Source: Motacilla alba alba
Taxonomy: Eukaryota > Chordata > Aves > Passeriformes > Motacillidae
DNA length: 64,000 nt
Reading direction: 5' to 3'
Assembly (NCBI RefSeq): GCF_015832195.1
Contig: NC_052030.1
Coordinates: 13,721,439 to 13,785,438, forward strand
The notes below the pieces were generated by a model. That model did no database searches. It worked only from the letters and a program-made list of their open reading frames with translations, and was not told where the DNA came from. Positions 12,801-25,800 of the stretch are shown in pieces (the stretch's first letter is position 1; every line of letters starts with the position of its first letter). A program made the translations under genes and the position numbers.

Positions 12801-15405
12801 TTAAAGACTCAAATTTTACATATTCTACTAAATTATATCATTGGCTTCTCGGAATTTGGGCCTCCATTAGATCACTACATGGGATGGAAACTCTGAAATG
12901 TTTGTAAATCTTCTTTGGAGAGCCAAATATTTCATTTAATAATTGTCATTTCTATTTATGTAATCCATATTTTGGTGCTAAGTTTGCTTTCTGGTTAGAG
13001 ACAGGGGATAGAGGATTACAATGTGAAAGTACAAAGTCTTTTTGAGATACTCAGCTTCAAGAAATACAGGACAGTGGCAATATCTCTTCCTTTCCCCATT
13101 TCTGAAGCACATAACATAATTTTGAGGGTTTTGGCCTTTTGTATGTGATGTATGGTCAAGCACTGCCTGGATGCAATGTCATTTGCATGAAGGGCTGTGA
13201 TTGCAGAGGTTGGGCACGGTGACCCAGACATCTCCTATGCTGTTATGCTTTAAGTCAGTAGCACCACACTGATACTTTCATCAGCATATGATTTGAACCA
13301 ATTTGACAATGTGGCTGATGAATGTCACCCTTTTACACAACAACATTTTCAAGCAGAAAGGTACCCAACCACAGAGAGTGAGAACAAATAGACTAACAGC
13401 TGCCATCAATCTCCATTTATTCTGGATGACAAGAGCGCCGAAAAGCAAAGGCAGTGACACTAATCCAGTGCAGATCATAGACATAGCTACTGTTTAGAAG
13501 TCACCTGTTGTTCTTAACTACCTCAATTGATTGCCCATTACATATTTAATGCTTCCTCCTCTTTCTAAATAGATGAAAATCTCGATAGTCCATAGTGCAT
13601 AGTTCTGAGGTAGCAATCATTGGTACAGTGATGCTCTAGCTGCTAAATATATAGATCTGGGGAAAAAATGTTATTTACTGTCCCATCTATCCTGAGCAGA
13701 TACATCCCCCAAACACCATAACTGAGCCTGTGACAGGCAATATGTATATATTGCATAGGGGTCAGCACAACTCCAAATACGTGACAGCTGGTGCTCTTTA
13801 ACAGAGAACATCAGTATAAACACCTCATTTTTCATTATCTGCTTAGGAATAAATTATTTCATTATGCTATACGATTAATAAGCATGCAAAAATAATTGCA
13901 CTAGTTAATGGTTGGTTGAAAATGGATAAATGTTCATCATGTACAAGCTGCAGAAAATGAACTTCAGAGAGATCTGAGTTAGAACGAGTTTCAGTTCAAC
14001 ATCTGAACCAATGTAACTAAATGTGTGCATAATTATAGAGTATTTTCATAATAACCAGGGCAGATTAGTATTTTTCAATGGTTTATGAATCATGCACATA
14101 TATCTAACAGTAATCTCAGTGTACAGATTTAAACATAATACAGTTCTCATTCTCAAAGGGGAAAAGCGTGGGTTCAATAGACAAATGATTATTGCATATC
14201 AACTTCATCATTTCCTTACTTTTTCTGAGGCAAAGAAAGAGGAAAATGATCTATTGAAAGCTTTTCAAAGCCCTGAATACTGGAAGCTGCACTCTGGGGC
14301 AGGGAAGCTCTTTCCAATTGATGTGACAGAGCTGCTGCTGCTGCTCTCTTGGCGTCCTGGTGAGGCTGTTCCAGACAGCACAAAAGCTTTGGGATGCGTG
14401 GAAAAAGCAGCAGTCCAGGGCCAAGCACCATAAAGTGTGAATGGCTGTGGGGATTAGGGGCTCAATCCAGTCCACAGCCCGTGCAGCAGCAGCAATGAAC
14501 CTGTCACTCAGGCAGAGGGAAAACCACAGACAGGCGTGTCGTGTTCCTCTGGCTCTCCTCCAGCCTCCTGTTAGCACTTTCCAGACAGAGAACATGGCTT
14601 CTCAGGCTTTCAGTCGGTCGCCAGACTGAAATTATCTGTGGGTTTTTCTATTGTTTCTTGACAGAGCCATTGTCTTCTCAAAATTATATTACAAATAAGA
14701 TTTTTTGGCATTTTTAAAAAGTCTTCCTCAGCTATTCTTAAATTTAAAACACTGGTGGTTTTTTTTGTTTATGTCTGTTTTTTTTTTATTTTTTTCTTTT
14801 ACTGTCAAGTATCCCATTTCTGTATGTAATTTCACAGATACTCTGAATTGCCTCTTGTGTTGTCTGCTCTGCAGGCTTGGGCTTCTGAAAATGGCTCTTT
14901 CAGAATCCCCACCTTCTTCAGAATAACATTCTTTTTCTTTCACCTGCTGTCTCTTGTTGCTTTCCGTGTTTTAAGAACATCTGTTGGCTCAAAAAAGGAT
15001 TTGGAAATAGCTATAATCACATAATTTGCTGGAATTAATTTAGGTTAAAAAAAAGAAATACACAAACCTGCATTAAGAGATTAGGGAAATAAATTTTTAT
15101 CCTTTTAAGCTGAAGTGACATGCAGTGTAAAACCATTTGAGTATTGCATATATTGCTTTGAAAGGCTCTTGAGTGTGTCTATATAGTAGAAAAACAGGAT
15201 ATTTAATTTAAAAAAAAATCCTATAATTTGTAAGAACTACACATTTCCTTCTGACTGCCTTGAATGCTCCTTGATAATGTGCCTTGATTTCTGAGCTGAA
15301 ATAAATTCCAAATTTATTTGGGAAATTTATTTGAACATTATGCTTCACTTCTAATTCCAAGACTTGTGTTACATGTGTAAAGCAATTTGTGAGTTGTTTT
15401 CTGGT

Positions 15406-15407
<2 letters not shown>
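12801..15407. other. Single-copy noncoding stretch
   Basis: Open frames near 13281-13497 and 14092-14595 occur on both strands over the same bases and lack supporting splice sites. The stretch around 13830-14050 is AT-rich, with ATTA words, and could be regulatory, with no firm evidence. Confidence 0.45.

Positions 15408-15458
<51 letters not shown>
15408..15458 (+). repeat. Poly(T) tract, 51 T
   Basis: An uninterrupted run of 51 T. A long A tract read on the minus strand can mark the tail of a retrocopy. The bases just upstream on that strand (15459-15510) contain no clear polyadenylation signal and no recognised gene, so a plain homopolymer expansion is as likely. Confidence 0.95.
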
Positions 15459-15461
<3 letters not shown>

Positions 15462-18356
15462 CTTAAACAACATTCCACTTCTCATCTTTTTTCTTAATTG
15501 CTTGAAATGAAAAATTCAGCAGCTGGGGTGGACTGAACTGCAAAGTAGATCCCAGGGTTTTCCTCTTCCAGCTGCATGTAGAGCTACTCTCATAAAAATG
15601 AGGTATCTAAGACTATCCCAGTAGCCAAAAAAGTTAATAAATATTAAGAAAGAAGGGAGGTTTGGTGACATGACTGCTGGTGTCAAAACTTTCTGATTTA
15701 TCCCCAAATAGAATGACAGCAGTACTTCTCTCAGTACATTAAAACTGGTGGAAGCTGCTTACTCATTTTTAGACTTGCAGTCCCCAAGCCTGGGAGCAGG
15801 ACATGTGTGGGTTTCTTTGCTTGTTTGTTTACTTTCTGGTCCTAGTATACCCCAACCTTCAGAAAAGTTTCTAATAAAGTGATAGTAATTAAAAAAAAAA
15901 TCCGAGATTATAATTAGGATCAAGGGAGTGTGACTAGCAGGATTATGCCTCATTAAATATTACCTTCAACATTTTAATTGAGTATAAAATTCTATTAAAA
16001 CATCGTTTCTCTCTTACTGAGAAGGTGGTGAAAAGCAATGTAAGTAAGGGTTCACGTTTAACAGAAGAAAAGAATTTTTGCTGACTAAATTTGCTGACTA
16101 AATCAGTACAGCGTGTGTGAGAGTTCTCCTGGTATTGACTTTGCCTACAGGAAAACATAAAAGTGCAGCTTTCAGGATAATGAGCTTTTTATGGTTCAGA
16201 CACGTGAAACCAGCAGTGAAGTGGTCTCCTGCTCCCCTGTGGCTCATGGTGGCTGTCCCTTGTTCAGCTGCTGGGCCAGAAGTGGCCCAGTTTGGGTTCC
16301 TGCTGCCTCATCCCACCATGGAAACAGAGGTGGGCTCACAGTATGCACAGAAACACCTAGTGCTGCAATTCTCAGTGTCACTGAGGCAAACTAGCTGAAA
16401 CTTCTAATTCTTTACCAAGATCGGTATCCGAGATCATTTTTACCTGATGACAGGAAAAATCACATGGTAGTTTTTTTCTTCTGTAGATGTGATCTGAAAT
16501 ATTTGTAATGTGGGGTGTCCCTAATGCCCTGCTCCCAGTTTCTTTCTCCTGCTTAAAGGATCTATATTTTTCATACTAGAAGCTTTTCCATGTTCATTTT
16601 CAGTTTTTATAAAGTTGGTGTAAGTGTTAAAAATTCAGAGGAAAACTTAATTGTTTCATGTTTAAAGTAAATGCTTAATATTTAAGATTCTTGGTCCTTA
16701 TTGTTTCCTTCATTAAGTAGTGTCAGGAACTATTTACTGTGGGGAACAGAAACCATGATGGTTTTAAGTATTTTGTAATAACACTGTGTAGATGTAACTG
16801 CTGAGCAAAAGTTAAGTCTGCAAAAAGAGAAGATAGGAGAGCAGAGAAGTATGAGAGGTAAAAAAAAAAAAAAAAAAAAGAGGCAGGGAAACAATGGAGT
16901 TCTCTATTCTCCTTTAAAAATCTTTTTCTTCTTAAATCAGATTGATTAGTGTTCAGTCTCTGGTAGTCTAAAACTTTGAGAAAGGGTAACCTGCTTTGCC
17001 ATGAGAAGTTTATTTTGTCTCTGTTATGGATAGCTTTGCCATTGTTGACTTTGTGTTATTGCATTCTCAATCTGATCCTTCCCAAAGCAAAACTGGCTTT
17101 AACCTCTAACAAAATTCAAAAGATCTGCTTCATTCCTCAGGTCAGTAACTGCATTTTCCACACAAAGATCAGCACAGGGGTCAGAGAATGCAGTCCTCCC
17201 ATTTCTGTATTTGTAATGCAGATTTCTTGACAACACTGAAATTTCAGAGATTATTTCAGTCATGTTACAAATGCGTTTGAGAGGTTGCTCTTTAAAACTG
17301 ATGTTCAGTTACTGTTTGACTTCCTGAACCGAAGTGCTGTTTGTCAGTATTTGCTAAAGGTTGGGCGTTCTGCCATTCGAAATGTAAAGCATGGCTCTAA
17401 GTACTTACCATTTTTAGATTAGTCCCCAAAGCTGAAATACTTTTGTGTTCAATAACAAGATGAAATCAGTTGAAAACCTAGACTCAATGTCTCAGTGTGA
17501 AAAAAAAGTTAACCTTATATAGAAATTCTCTGGTGTACAGATTTTTATGTCATTTTATTTGCCTTCCAGGAGAAAGTGTGTTCATCAATACCATGCTGAA
17601 AGGCAAAAATGTTTTGAAATTATTTTAGTTTTGATAAGTTCTATAATGAAAGTTATAGTTTATATTTCATATGAATTAATCAGTGGTAGAGAAGATGTAC
17701 TGCTGACTATACCTGTTGACAGACTTAAACCTACACCTCTAGTAAATACGTATTTTCCTACTTCACAAATAATATGCAGATAGTCTCAGCACCCTTAGCT
17801 CTGGTTTCCAGCAGTTCTCAGGTAGGATGTGCTTATCTAGGAATGCCATGGTACAGATAATCAAGCAAGAACAAAGCCTGCCTAGCACCCTGCAGTGCCA
17901 CGAGGAGCTGGTACCCCAGCCCTGGAACAAAAATCCACCTGGGCTCGAGCCAAAGCAATTAGTGCTGCTTCCCTGAAAGGGTGATTATTCAAAGCACCAC
18001 GCTGCGGCAGCCCCGGTGCTCCTGGCCCTGGAGATAACTTGCCACAGCCGGCCCAGGTGGCTCTGCTCCACCGAGCCCAGGCAGAGGCATGTTTGTCCCC
18101 GCAGCAGTGGGATGGCTTTGCCTCCCCTGGACTGCTGCATTATTAAATTGCTTCTCTTTGTAACCTGACATAAATAAAGCAGCTTGATTGTACTTTTCAT
18201 GTGGAATGCTGCCTTTGTAGTAGCTAAATAAAGGTCAGATGTTTCCTCTCTTCCTTAGTAAGTTCTGCATATAAATGGCATCTCTTCTGGAGATGCAATG
18301 GCTGACCAGAGGACAGGCGTCAAAAACCTGTGCTGTGTTCCAGGACATACAGCCTC
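15459..18356. other. Single-copy noncoding stretch
   Basis: Nothing is recognised except a run of 20 A at 16860-16879 and a GC-richer patch around 17980-18130 with short overlapping open frames on the minus strand. Confidence 0.5.
16860..16879 (+). repeat. Poly(A) tract, 20 A
   Basis: A run of 20 A followed by a purine-rich stretch. No source gene or target-site duplication is apparent. Confidence 0.9.
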
Positions 18357-18440
18357 ACCTCAAGTCCTGTGTGCAGTTTGGGGTATCACACTAGAAAAAA
18401 GGGGTTAAGATATCAGGGAGTGTCCAGAGGTGATTGACCA
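18357..18440 (+). mobile_element. CR1 LINE fragment, plus orientation
   Basis: CAAGTCCTGTGTGCAGTTTG, followed by a GGGAGTGTCCAGAGG word about 40 bases on, matches the CR1 block that normally reads 'tgtgtccagttctggg ... gagagtccag'. The copy is short and diverged. It abuts a CR1 piece of opposite orientation. Confidence 0.6.
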
Positions 18441-18545
18441 GACAATTGAACAGGTAATGCCTCTCTGGGGAAAGAACCTTTTCCCAATATCCAGCCTAAA
18501 CCTCCCCTGCCACAGCTCCATGCTCTTCTCTCTCTGAGCCAAGTT
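18441..18545 (-). mobile_element. CR1 LINE fragment, minus orientation
   Basis: On the minus strand the words GGAGCTGTGGCAGGGGAGGT, TTAGGCTGGATATTGGGAAA and AGGTTCTTTCCCCAGAGAGG occur in order. This is the characteristic CR1 3' region encoding nothing beyond remnants of ORF2 and UTR. It is better preserved than its plus-oriented neighbour. The 103-codon minus-strand open frame across it is not a host gene. Confidence 0.75.
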
Positions 18546-21500
18546 ATTCCTCTGTCTGTGATAATAGAGGCTGATCTGATAAAGTCAGAAAAAGTTGGAT
18601 GTTTCTTGTCTAAATGTAATAACAGTTCTTGGTTTATAATCTGATCACTGGCTGAGCAGGTATTACCATGTACCTGCTGGCACCACCAGGAATCCAGAAT
18701 AATTAATTTAATTTCCATATGCATCAGCTCTTGGAAAATAGAGCAGACAAGAACTTGAAAATCGCCTACCTTAACACTGATGTCCCAAGATAAAGATAAG
18801 CTTAAGATTTGGCTACTGATTTCCCATTCTGTTATACGTTTCAGAATAATTCCTAATCAATACTGAAAAGTATCCAAAAATAGATTTTCTGTAACCTCGT
18901 AGCTTGGCTAGATGGAAATTAATAGGAACAAAAGAATCAGTGTATTGGATAAGATTAGACCCATTTATCTTGATGCTGACAGGTTAATATCAGCTATTTC
19001 AGAGAATAAGTTTAGAAAGCTAACTTTATTTAAGCATGTTAGAAGATAATTGTTTCCTTAGGAGGGAACTATCCACTTTCCTAGCACAGCACATCTGAGG
19101 AAATGTGGATATAAGACCACAGAAATTTTCTGGGTGACTGGAATACTTTGGGCAGTACTGTAAACCTTTCCTCATCGATGCCACTCATGCTTTTACTTTT
19201 GGATTCTTTTATTTTTTGTAAAAGCAACATAGGGATAGTAAGCCGTGTACTTCCAGAACTGTGCACTGTAATTTGCAAACAAAGCTCTGCTTCATCTTCC
19301 CTGTCTGGGAGCTGCATGTTTTGTCTTTGCAGGGCAAAGGAGTAAAATGAGTCTCGGGATAATTACAGAATTATCCAAATGCTGATCATGCCAAAAGGAA
19401 CCATGTTTCCATCTCCTGTCTTGCTTAATAAACTAACAACAGGACGTTGCTGTCAGCATTATCTCCACAGCATCTTTTGAAATTAAAGTTGTGTATAAAA
19501 TGTATTTTCAGTACAACACAATTTGTTACTCAGCTGAATGTGCAAATTGAGGTATCAGGAAGACGAGGCATTGCAATTTTGCACAAACTGCTGACGGACT
19601 GAGTGATCCCTGTCTTGCAGGGGAGCTGGAGTGAGCGGTGGCACTGCTCAACCAGCTGTGGGAAGCACTATTAACCTCAACCTTTGGAGGAGTGGAAGGC
19701 AGTTTAGTAGAGTATTAGTATTTTCCTGATCTCCTGATTCAGCCAGAGATGCAGCACAGCTTTGGTGGTGTCTAAATTGACTTCTGTAAAAGTCTGCAGT
19801 GCCACACAGCGATTTGGTATGTATTCCCCAATATGAAAAACAATATTTCTGAAGTTAGCCACTATAAATCAAGTTGTCATTCTTTACTGGCTTGTAGTGC
19901 TGCACTTGTATGTCACAAACCATAACTTTATTTCACAAGCTTGTATTAATGCATTTTGTGAAAGGCTTAGAAAGACATGATGGCAACTGCTGGCAACAGA
20001 GAAGCTGAAGAGTTGGAAAGGACTGGGTATCAAGCCTTGTTCCTCTGAGCTTACCTAACTCTCTTAATCCAAAATCTCTTTCCCAGTCACTCATACTTGT
20101 CACATAAATGACACACACAGTGCTAACGTTATGACCATATTTCTTCCAGCATTCTGGCTCTACTACAATCATCATTTCTCCCTTTTGGCTTCCAAATATT
20201 TGCATTCCTTCCCAGAGATGAATTTCAGGTACTCTGGTGTTTGTTTGAGCAGGAATTCAAAAAGATTGGAGGTGGCAGCTGGAGAGAAATGGCATTTGCA
20301 AGGGTGTGGACGTGGCTGCTACAGCAAGGCCGAAGCAGTGTCTGGCTGAGCCTCTGGCCTCACGCCCTGCCAGGACTTCTGGCACACAGCAATTCCACAG
20401 TGGGTGTCCTGGCAGGATTCTGACTGAGAGAGAACAGGTGTGTGTATATATCTGTTATGGAATGCTGAAATAGTCATTCAGAACGAAGTAGGAAGCAATA
20501 CAGCTGCGAGAGCGGCTTTGTGAAATCAGTCAGCACCAAAACTGAGACGGATCTTGCCCGGGTTTGTCTCCTGTTTTGCTGACTGGTCAGCAGGCAGTCC
20601 GAGCTGTTCCAAGGATGGCAGAGCTCCTTAGGGCAGGGCTCCTTTCTCCCAGGAAGGGCTGCTGCTTCCTGAGTGCCCTGCTGCAGCTGGGCGAGCGAGC
20701 ACACCTCGAGCAGAGCAGCAGCTGCTGCCTGCAGCCGCAGACGTGCAGCTCAGCAGCCAGATCTCTCTACACACCAATGCAGTTGTTGGATTGTGGTTTG
20801 TAGCTCTGAAAACCTGAAGGTAAAACATTCATTACAAATAACCCCTACATAGAGAAATAGGTCCAAATTTTCAGTATTTTATTTCTTCTTGATTTTTCCC
20901 TACCTTGTCCTTCCATTTTTGATTCTACAGTCTCAGAGACAATCTCCTGTTGAAGGTGGCTCTAAATACCTTTTCTGTTCTGAAATTATGCACAACAACA
21001 TGAAAAATTTATTAATTTTTCATCCATGTTCCAGAGTATATAACTGTATATATACATTTTGCAAATTAATTCTCATATCTGAGGGAATCCTTTGCTTGAT
21101 ATCCTTTTGGTTCATGCTTTTTCCATGCTTTTCAATAACTGTCACACATTATTGTGGTGTTTGGATTTTGTTTCCAGGCAAGCAAGGGGAAAAAAAAAAA
21201 AAAGAATTCTGTGCCTCAGTTTCCACAAAGATTTTACCTGTTGACATTCACTCATGTAAGCCCACTTACAAATAAAGTGGGCTATTCAGAATGTGAACCA
21301 GGATGCATGTTCAGGTGTTTTAAATACTGATTTTACACCAGAAAAGTTCATTTGCTGGGTAGACTTGACCTTGACTGCCCAGAGCTCACTGGAATAATTT
21401 CTGTGATTGCTCATGAAGTCCAGCTGAGGCTGAAAATGCTACATGGTCCACTGGAGTAATGGCTTGAGGGGCACAGGGGAGGCAAACCCCACTGACACCT

Positions 21501-22076
21501 CTTCGCAATCAATCTGCACAGTAAGAATGTTTTTGGCTATTTCAAGTGGATTTCTTCACAGAGATCAAACATTGCTCATAGATATTCCAGGGTCTAAGAG
21601 GAAGGCAGAGCTCAATAAATCATTTGCTTATTTACTCAGTGGAAATTCAGGCACAAAGATATGTTCCCTTCATTCTTTTTCCTTTTTAACGTTGAACTGC
21701 TTGCCAAGTTAGGAACCTATAGAAAATTGTTGTACTTGCTGAATTTTAATTTTCCTTCTGAGCGAGTTCTTGGTGTTGACCTTTAATTTAAAAGAAGCTT
21801 TATATTCACTTTCAGCCTCCATGAAGCCTTCTGTTTAAGAGTTTGGTATAGCTGTTGAGAAACTTAGGTTTTTTTGTTTGTCTTAAAGGTCATATTTTCT
21901 TGGATTTTACCTACAAAACCTTGAGGTTGGAACATTTGCATCCAGAAAAGCAACTTTGTATGCTGAAATCTAAACACACGTTGTAGTAAATTATATGTAA
22001 AATTAACAGTAGCCATGAGAGGCCTTGGATTTGAGCTGTTCAAAGTCAGAAAAACCAGAATGAATAATGTTTCAGG
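18546..22076. other. Single-copy noncoding stretch with a GC-richer island
   Basis: At 20560-20760 a GC-richer patch rich in GCAG/CTGC words yields overlapping open frames on both strands, a composition effect. A 15-base A run starts near 21190. No gene or repeat family is recognised. Confidence 0.5.
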
Positions 22077-22183
22077 CTTTGAGCAATCTGGTCTGGTGAA
22101 AGGTGTCCCTGCCCATGGCAGAGGGGTTGGAATGAGATGGGCTTTAAGGTCCCTTCCCACACAAACCATTCTATGTTTCTATT
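22077..22183 (+). mobile_element. CR1 LINE 3' end, plus orientation
   Basis: GAGCAATCTGGTCTGGTGAA, AGGTGTCCCTGCCCATGGCA, GAGGGGTTGGAATGAGATGG and TTAAGGTCCCTTCCCACACA follow one another and match the diagnostic CR1 3' UTR. It ends in CCATTCTATGTTTCTATTCT, a degraded form of the short ATTCTATG-type repeat that terminates CR1 elements in place of a poly(A) tail. It is severely 5'-truncated, as most CR1 copies are. This is the strongest single sign that the host is a bird or other reptile. Confidence 0.92.
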
Positions 22184-22206
22184 CTGTCACAGAATTACTG
22201 TGACAG
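22184..22206. repeat. Perfect 9-bp inverted repeat beside the CR1 3' end
   Basis: CTGTCACAG, a five-base spacer AATTA, then CTGTGACAG form a perfect hairpin-capable inverted repeat immediately after the CR1 terminal repeat. Confidence 0.9.
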
Positions 22207-22857
22207 CCACTATAATCATGCGAGTTCAGCCAAAGAAATTTAAAATCAAACACCTGGAGAATCCAAGTGGTGACCTCTTTATTTATGCCAGGTGACTTGC
22301 ACACACACAGGGGTCAAGACAAAGGTGGACCTCACAGCTGAGGACAACAGCAGATGTTTAGGGAAAAGTAAATGAAAATCAAGCATATGGAATAATTTTC
22401 ACGTATCAGTCAACACTAAATTAACTTTATGTTAACCCAAAATGTTTGGGGGTTCCCTACTGCAGTTTAAGAGACTTTCAACATTGGAGAATGTTTTAAA
22501 GTGTGAACTCTGTTAGTAGTTCTAGTTGTGAAACGGACTCCACTTAATACTAGACCCAGCACATTCTTATCAAGGTTAAAATACTTCACCAAAATAGAAG
22601 TTATTTCATCTCTGGGTGAAATTTGCGCAGATGCAGAGTCACTGTCAGTTCCAACAGACAAGAAGCTTTTGTGCATCATCCTTATTTCATCAGGCATGAA
22701 CAATTCCCATTGAAATCAAAAGGATTTTACCCCTGGTGTCTTTAGATGTGCTGGGACTTCTGTGATGCCTGTGATCTAAAAATACACTTTTGCTCTGCAC
22801 AATTGACAAGGTGTTCTGAACAGTTAAGAATTGGCAGCCATCAGTGTCATTTGCCAC
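22207..22857. other. Unassigned single-copy DNA
   Basis: No gene or repeat family recognised. Confidence 0.5.
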
Positions 22858-22898
22858 AGTTTTGCAGGTGAGAAAATTGAGGCACAGAGAGGTTAAGA
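22858..22898 (+). mobile_element. MIR-type SINE relic
   Basis: TTTTGCAGGTGAGAAAATTG followed by AGGCACAGAGAGGTTAAG matches the best-conserved MIR segment ('TTTTACAGATGAGGAAACTGAGGCACAGAGAGGTTAAG') with few changes. Flanks are too decayed to place. MIR copies are rare but known in birds as ancient amniote relics. The minus-strand open frame of 112 codons over it is a shadow. Confidence 0.7.
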
Positions 22899-25800
22899 CA
22901 TCTGATGCTGATGTGAGAGAGATAATCCAGAGGTGAAATTGCTGTTCCTCTGAATGGGAACATCTCCTGATGTCAGCTGAGCTAACAGTGTCGCTGCAGG
23001 CTGTGACCTTGAAGCTCATTTTTGACACTTCTGTAGCCTCTACAAATGATGAAGAAAGAAGAATTCACTTAATTTCCTGAATTACAAAAGCAGCATGGCT
23101 CTTCTCCCTCTACAAGAAAGGACAAAGCTTCTTTTTGCTACTATGTAGTAAAAACAATGCTTTCAAAAAACCCCAATGCTACAGATTCATGGTTTTAAGG
23201 GATATAAGGACAATAACAATACTGCACTTTAACTCCTTTAGAGGATCATTAAGAACAGCGAAACAATCCAACTTTTAAAAAAAATCACAGAATGCATAAG
23301 ATACCCAGGGAAGACAGATGTCCAAGCTGTTAAAGTACCATGCAGACAATATTGAAACAAACAATGCATTTTTCTCTAAACAAATGAATATAGGAACATG
23401 GTCTGATAGTCACAGTATTAAGTGAGGTATTAAGGAAATGAGAAGACCCTGGAACTGAAGATTTTGAGTTTCTGTTATTGTTTAATGTTAGACTGGAAAG
23501 GACGCTCAAGAAATATAAGCCATATTTTGGCATGACATTCCCCTCTATGCAGATACACATTTATTTTCAGGTGAGACTCCCCATTGTCTTTGACAGAGGC
23601 AAAACTTTCCATTTCCATGCCTGAATTCTTTCATGCTTCAGCAGTGTATTTGACTAGAGCTATCATTTTCACTGATGTATATTAGATGGCACAAATACCC
23701 ATTACTGGAAGGGGTGGCTGTTTCGGTCCCTCTGCCATTTCCAGCTGAAAGGAAATGCATGTGTAAAACGGTAATGAAATATTTCTGCCTTTCTCTCCTG
23801 TGCTTCATGCTGGAAGCCTCAGACACGCTGAAAGATGATGAACCTCTTCTTGTTGCCCGAAGTCATATTGTCAATTTTGTCAGCATTCCTCATCCTTGAG
23901 GTCTGTTTCCTTGGTCAGTGATTTCCCTTCCTCAGACCCTTTGGAGGTAAATGAAATTGCAGCCCCTCAGCTTTCATTTGTAGACAGTGCTCTGCTCTTT
24001 TGAATGATGGGCCTGGGCATCCTGCTGGTAGCAATGTGAACACTTAGAGCTAGACCACAAATGTGCTCAGGTGATGGATTGCAGTCAGTAATTCAAGGAG
24101 AATTTGAGGCCAAAATGGAATTGTGGAACATGGCTTTGCCTCCTTTTTATGTGTCTGTGTATGGAACAGACAGCTGGTATTCAGACCTTCCTCTGCTTCA
24201 ACTGAGGGGCACAGAAATGTTTCCAAAGGTACTGCTCCTGTCCTGCCACGCTCTGCCAGGAGTTTAAGTGCTGTAGAATACTTTTGCCTATAAAGGAGGT
24301 GTTCATCCAAAGCTGCAAAAAACCCTGTTGCAAACAGGAATTGAATTTTATTGTAGTGTTGGGCTAGTATTATTAAACCTGATGCATTATTACTGATGAA
24401 AAACCTCAGGCAGAGAATGCATTAATTTTTCCAGTTCCTCTATTTTGAGAACTAGATACAGAAATCTGTGGCCACTGTTCCTCTCCTCAAGCAATTTCTT
24501 TTTTTTTTTTTCACGTGTCATTTTTTTTTAAAGGTTATTAGGATATCATCACAAAAGAAACCCTATAGCCTTAGGAAATACAATTGAAATTATTTCTAAA
24601 TTGTTGTGACCTTGTGACTGCAGTTTCTGCTGATAGCTATTTTTCTGAAGATCTTGAGTGAAATATCACTCTCATGCTGTTACAGAAACCTCAGTTATTT
24701 CCAACAATGTGTGGAGAAGAAAGGCCCAAGGTTTTTTTGAATGCTGCCTAGCGCCCTTTAAAGGAATTCTGAAAGGTGTTTGGCAGTGGGACATTCCTGG
24801 TGCTCAGCAGGGCCCTGGAATTGGGCACCTGGCACTCCCTGGGGGCTGCAAATACCCGAACTGAACCTCTCCTCCTGGAAAAGGAGAGAATGTTCGACAT
24901 TTGTGTTGAGGTTCATCAGGAGCCGCCTGCCAGTCCCTTCAGCGCCCGTGGCTGGGCTCCTCCTCTTGCCAGGCACAGCCAGGATTCATTGCTAAGCACC
25001 GCAGGAAAAGTTTGGTAACCCCTGCACTGGGCTAATTCCAGGAGCTGGATGGGAAAGGTTTTGAAAGGTTTGACAGTGTTCCTCTGCCCTGAGAAAGATG
25101 CTTTCCTGCTCTACACCTATACAATACTCTATTGTTACCCAAAACCCAATTTTGAATTTAATTTCTCTCCGTCTCTACAGCAATTTTCTGATTTTTGAGT
25201 TGGATAAGGCAGATATTGCCTTGGATAAAACTTTCACTGAGTTTTCAGTATTATGACTCAACGCCGTTTTCCATATAAACATTAGTCAGAACTCGGTGTA
25301 GAATAAGATAACTGGTCATTTCTGAAACTTCAGTTCAAGGGATGGATTTTCCAATAGAAATGGAAGAGGTTGTTTTGCCGTTCAGATTGATTACTCTTTT
25401 GGTAATTAGTGTGATGAGTATGTGGAGAGGGGCAGTGGAATGACAAATGTTCATGGCTACAAAGCCTTGACTGATAAACCATCAGAGCACAGAAGCCATT
25501 TTTAACAACAGTGGATAAGAATCAATACTGCTGACTGTCTGCAAATTGCTCTTGCGCAACCCAAGTGATTAATTGCTAATTAGTATGTGCTAGAACTTGG
25601 CATGGGAACCTCAGGTAAGCACACAGGAGGTTGTTCTGTGTCCACCATTGCTGTAAGATTGAATATTTTTCCTATAGGACTGTAAAAAATTGTCTCCTTT
25701 TCCTTAAACTTTAGGAACATTTTAATTTCTTTTGATTACCTGTGGGAAGTAACTTGATGCGGTTTTTTTTTTTCATTATATGCATTGAATAATTTCCCTT

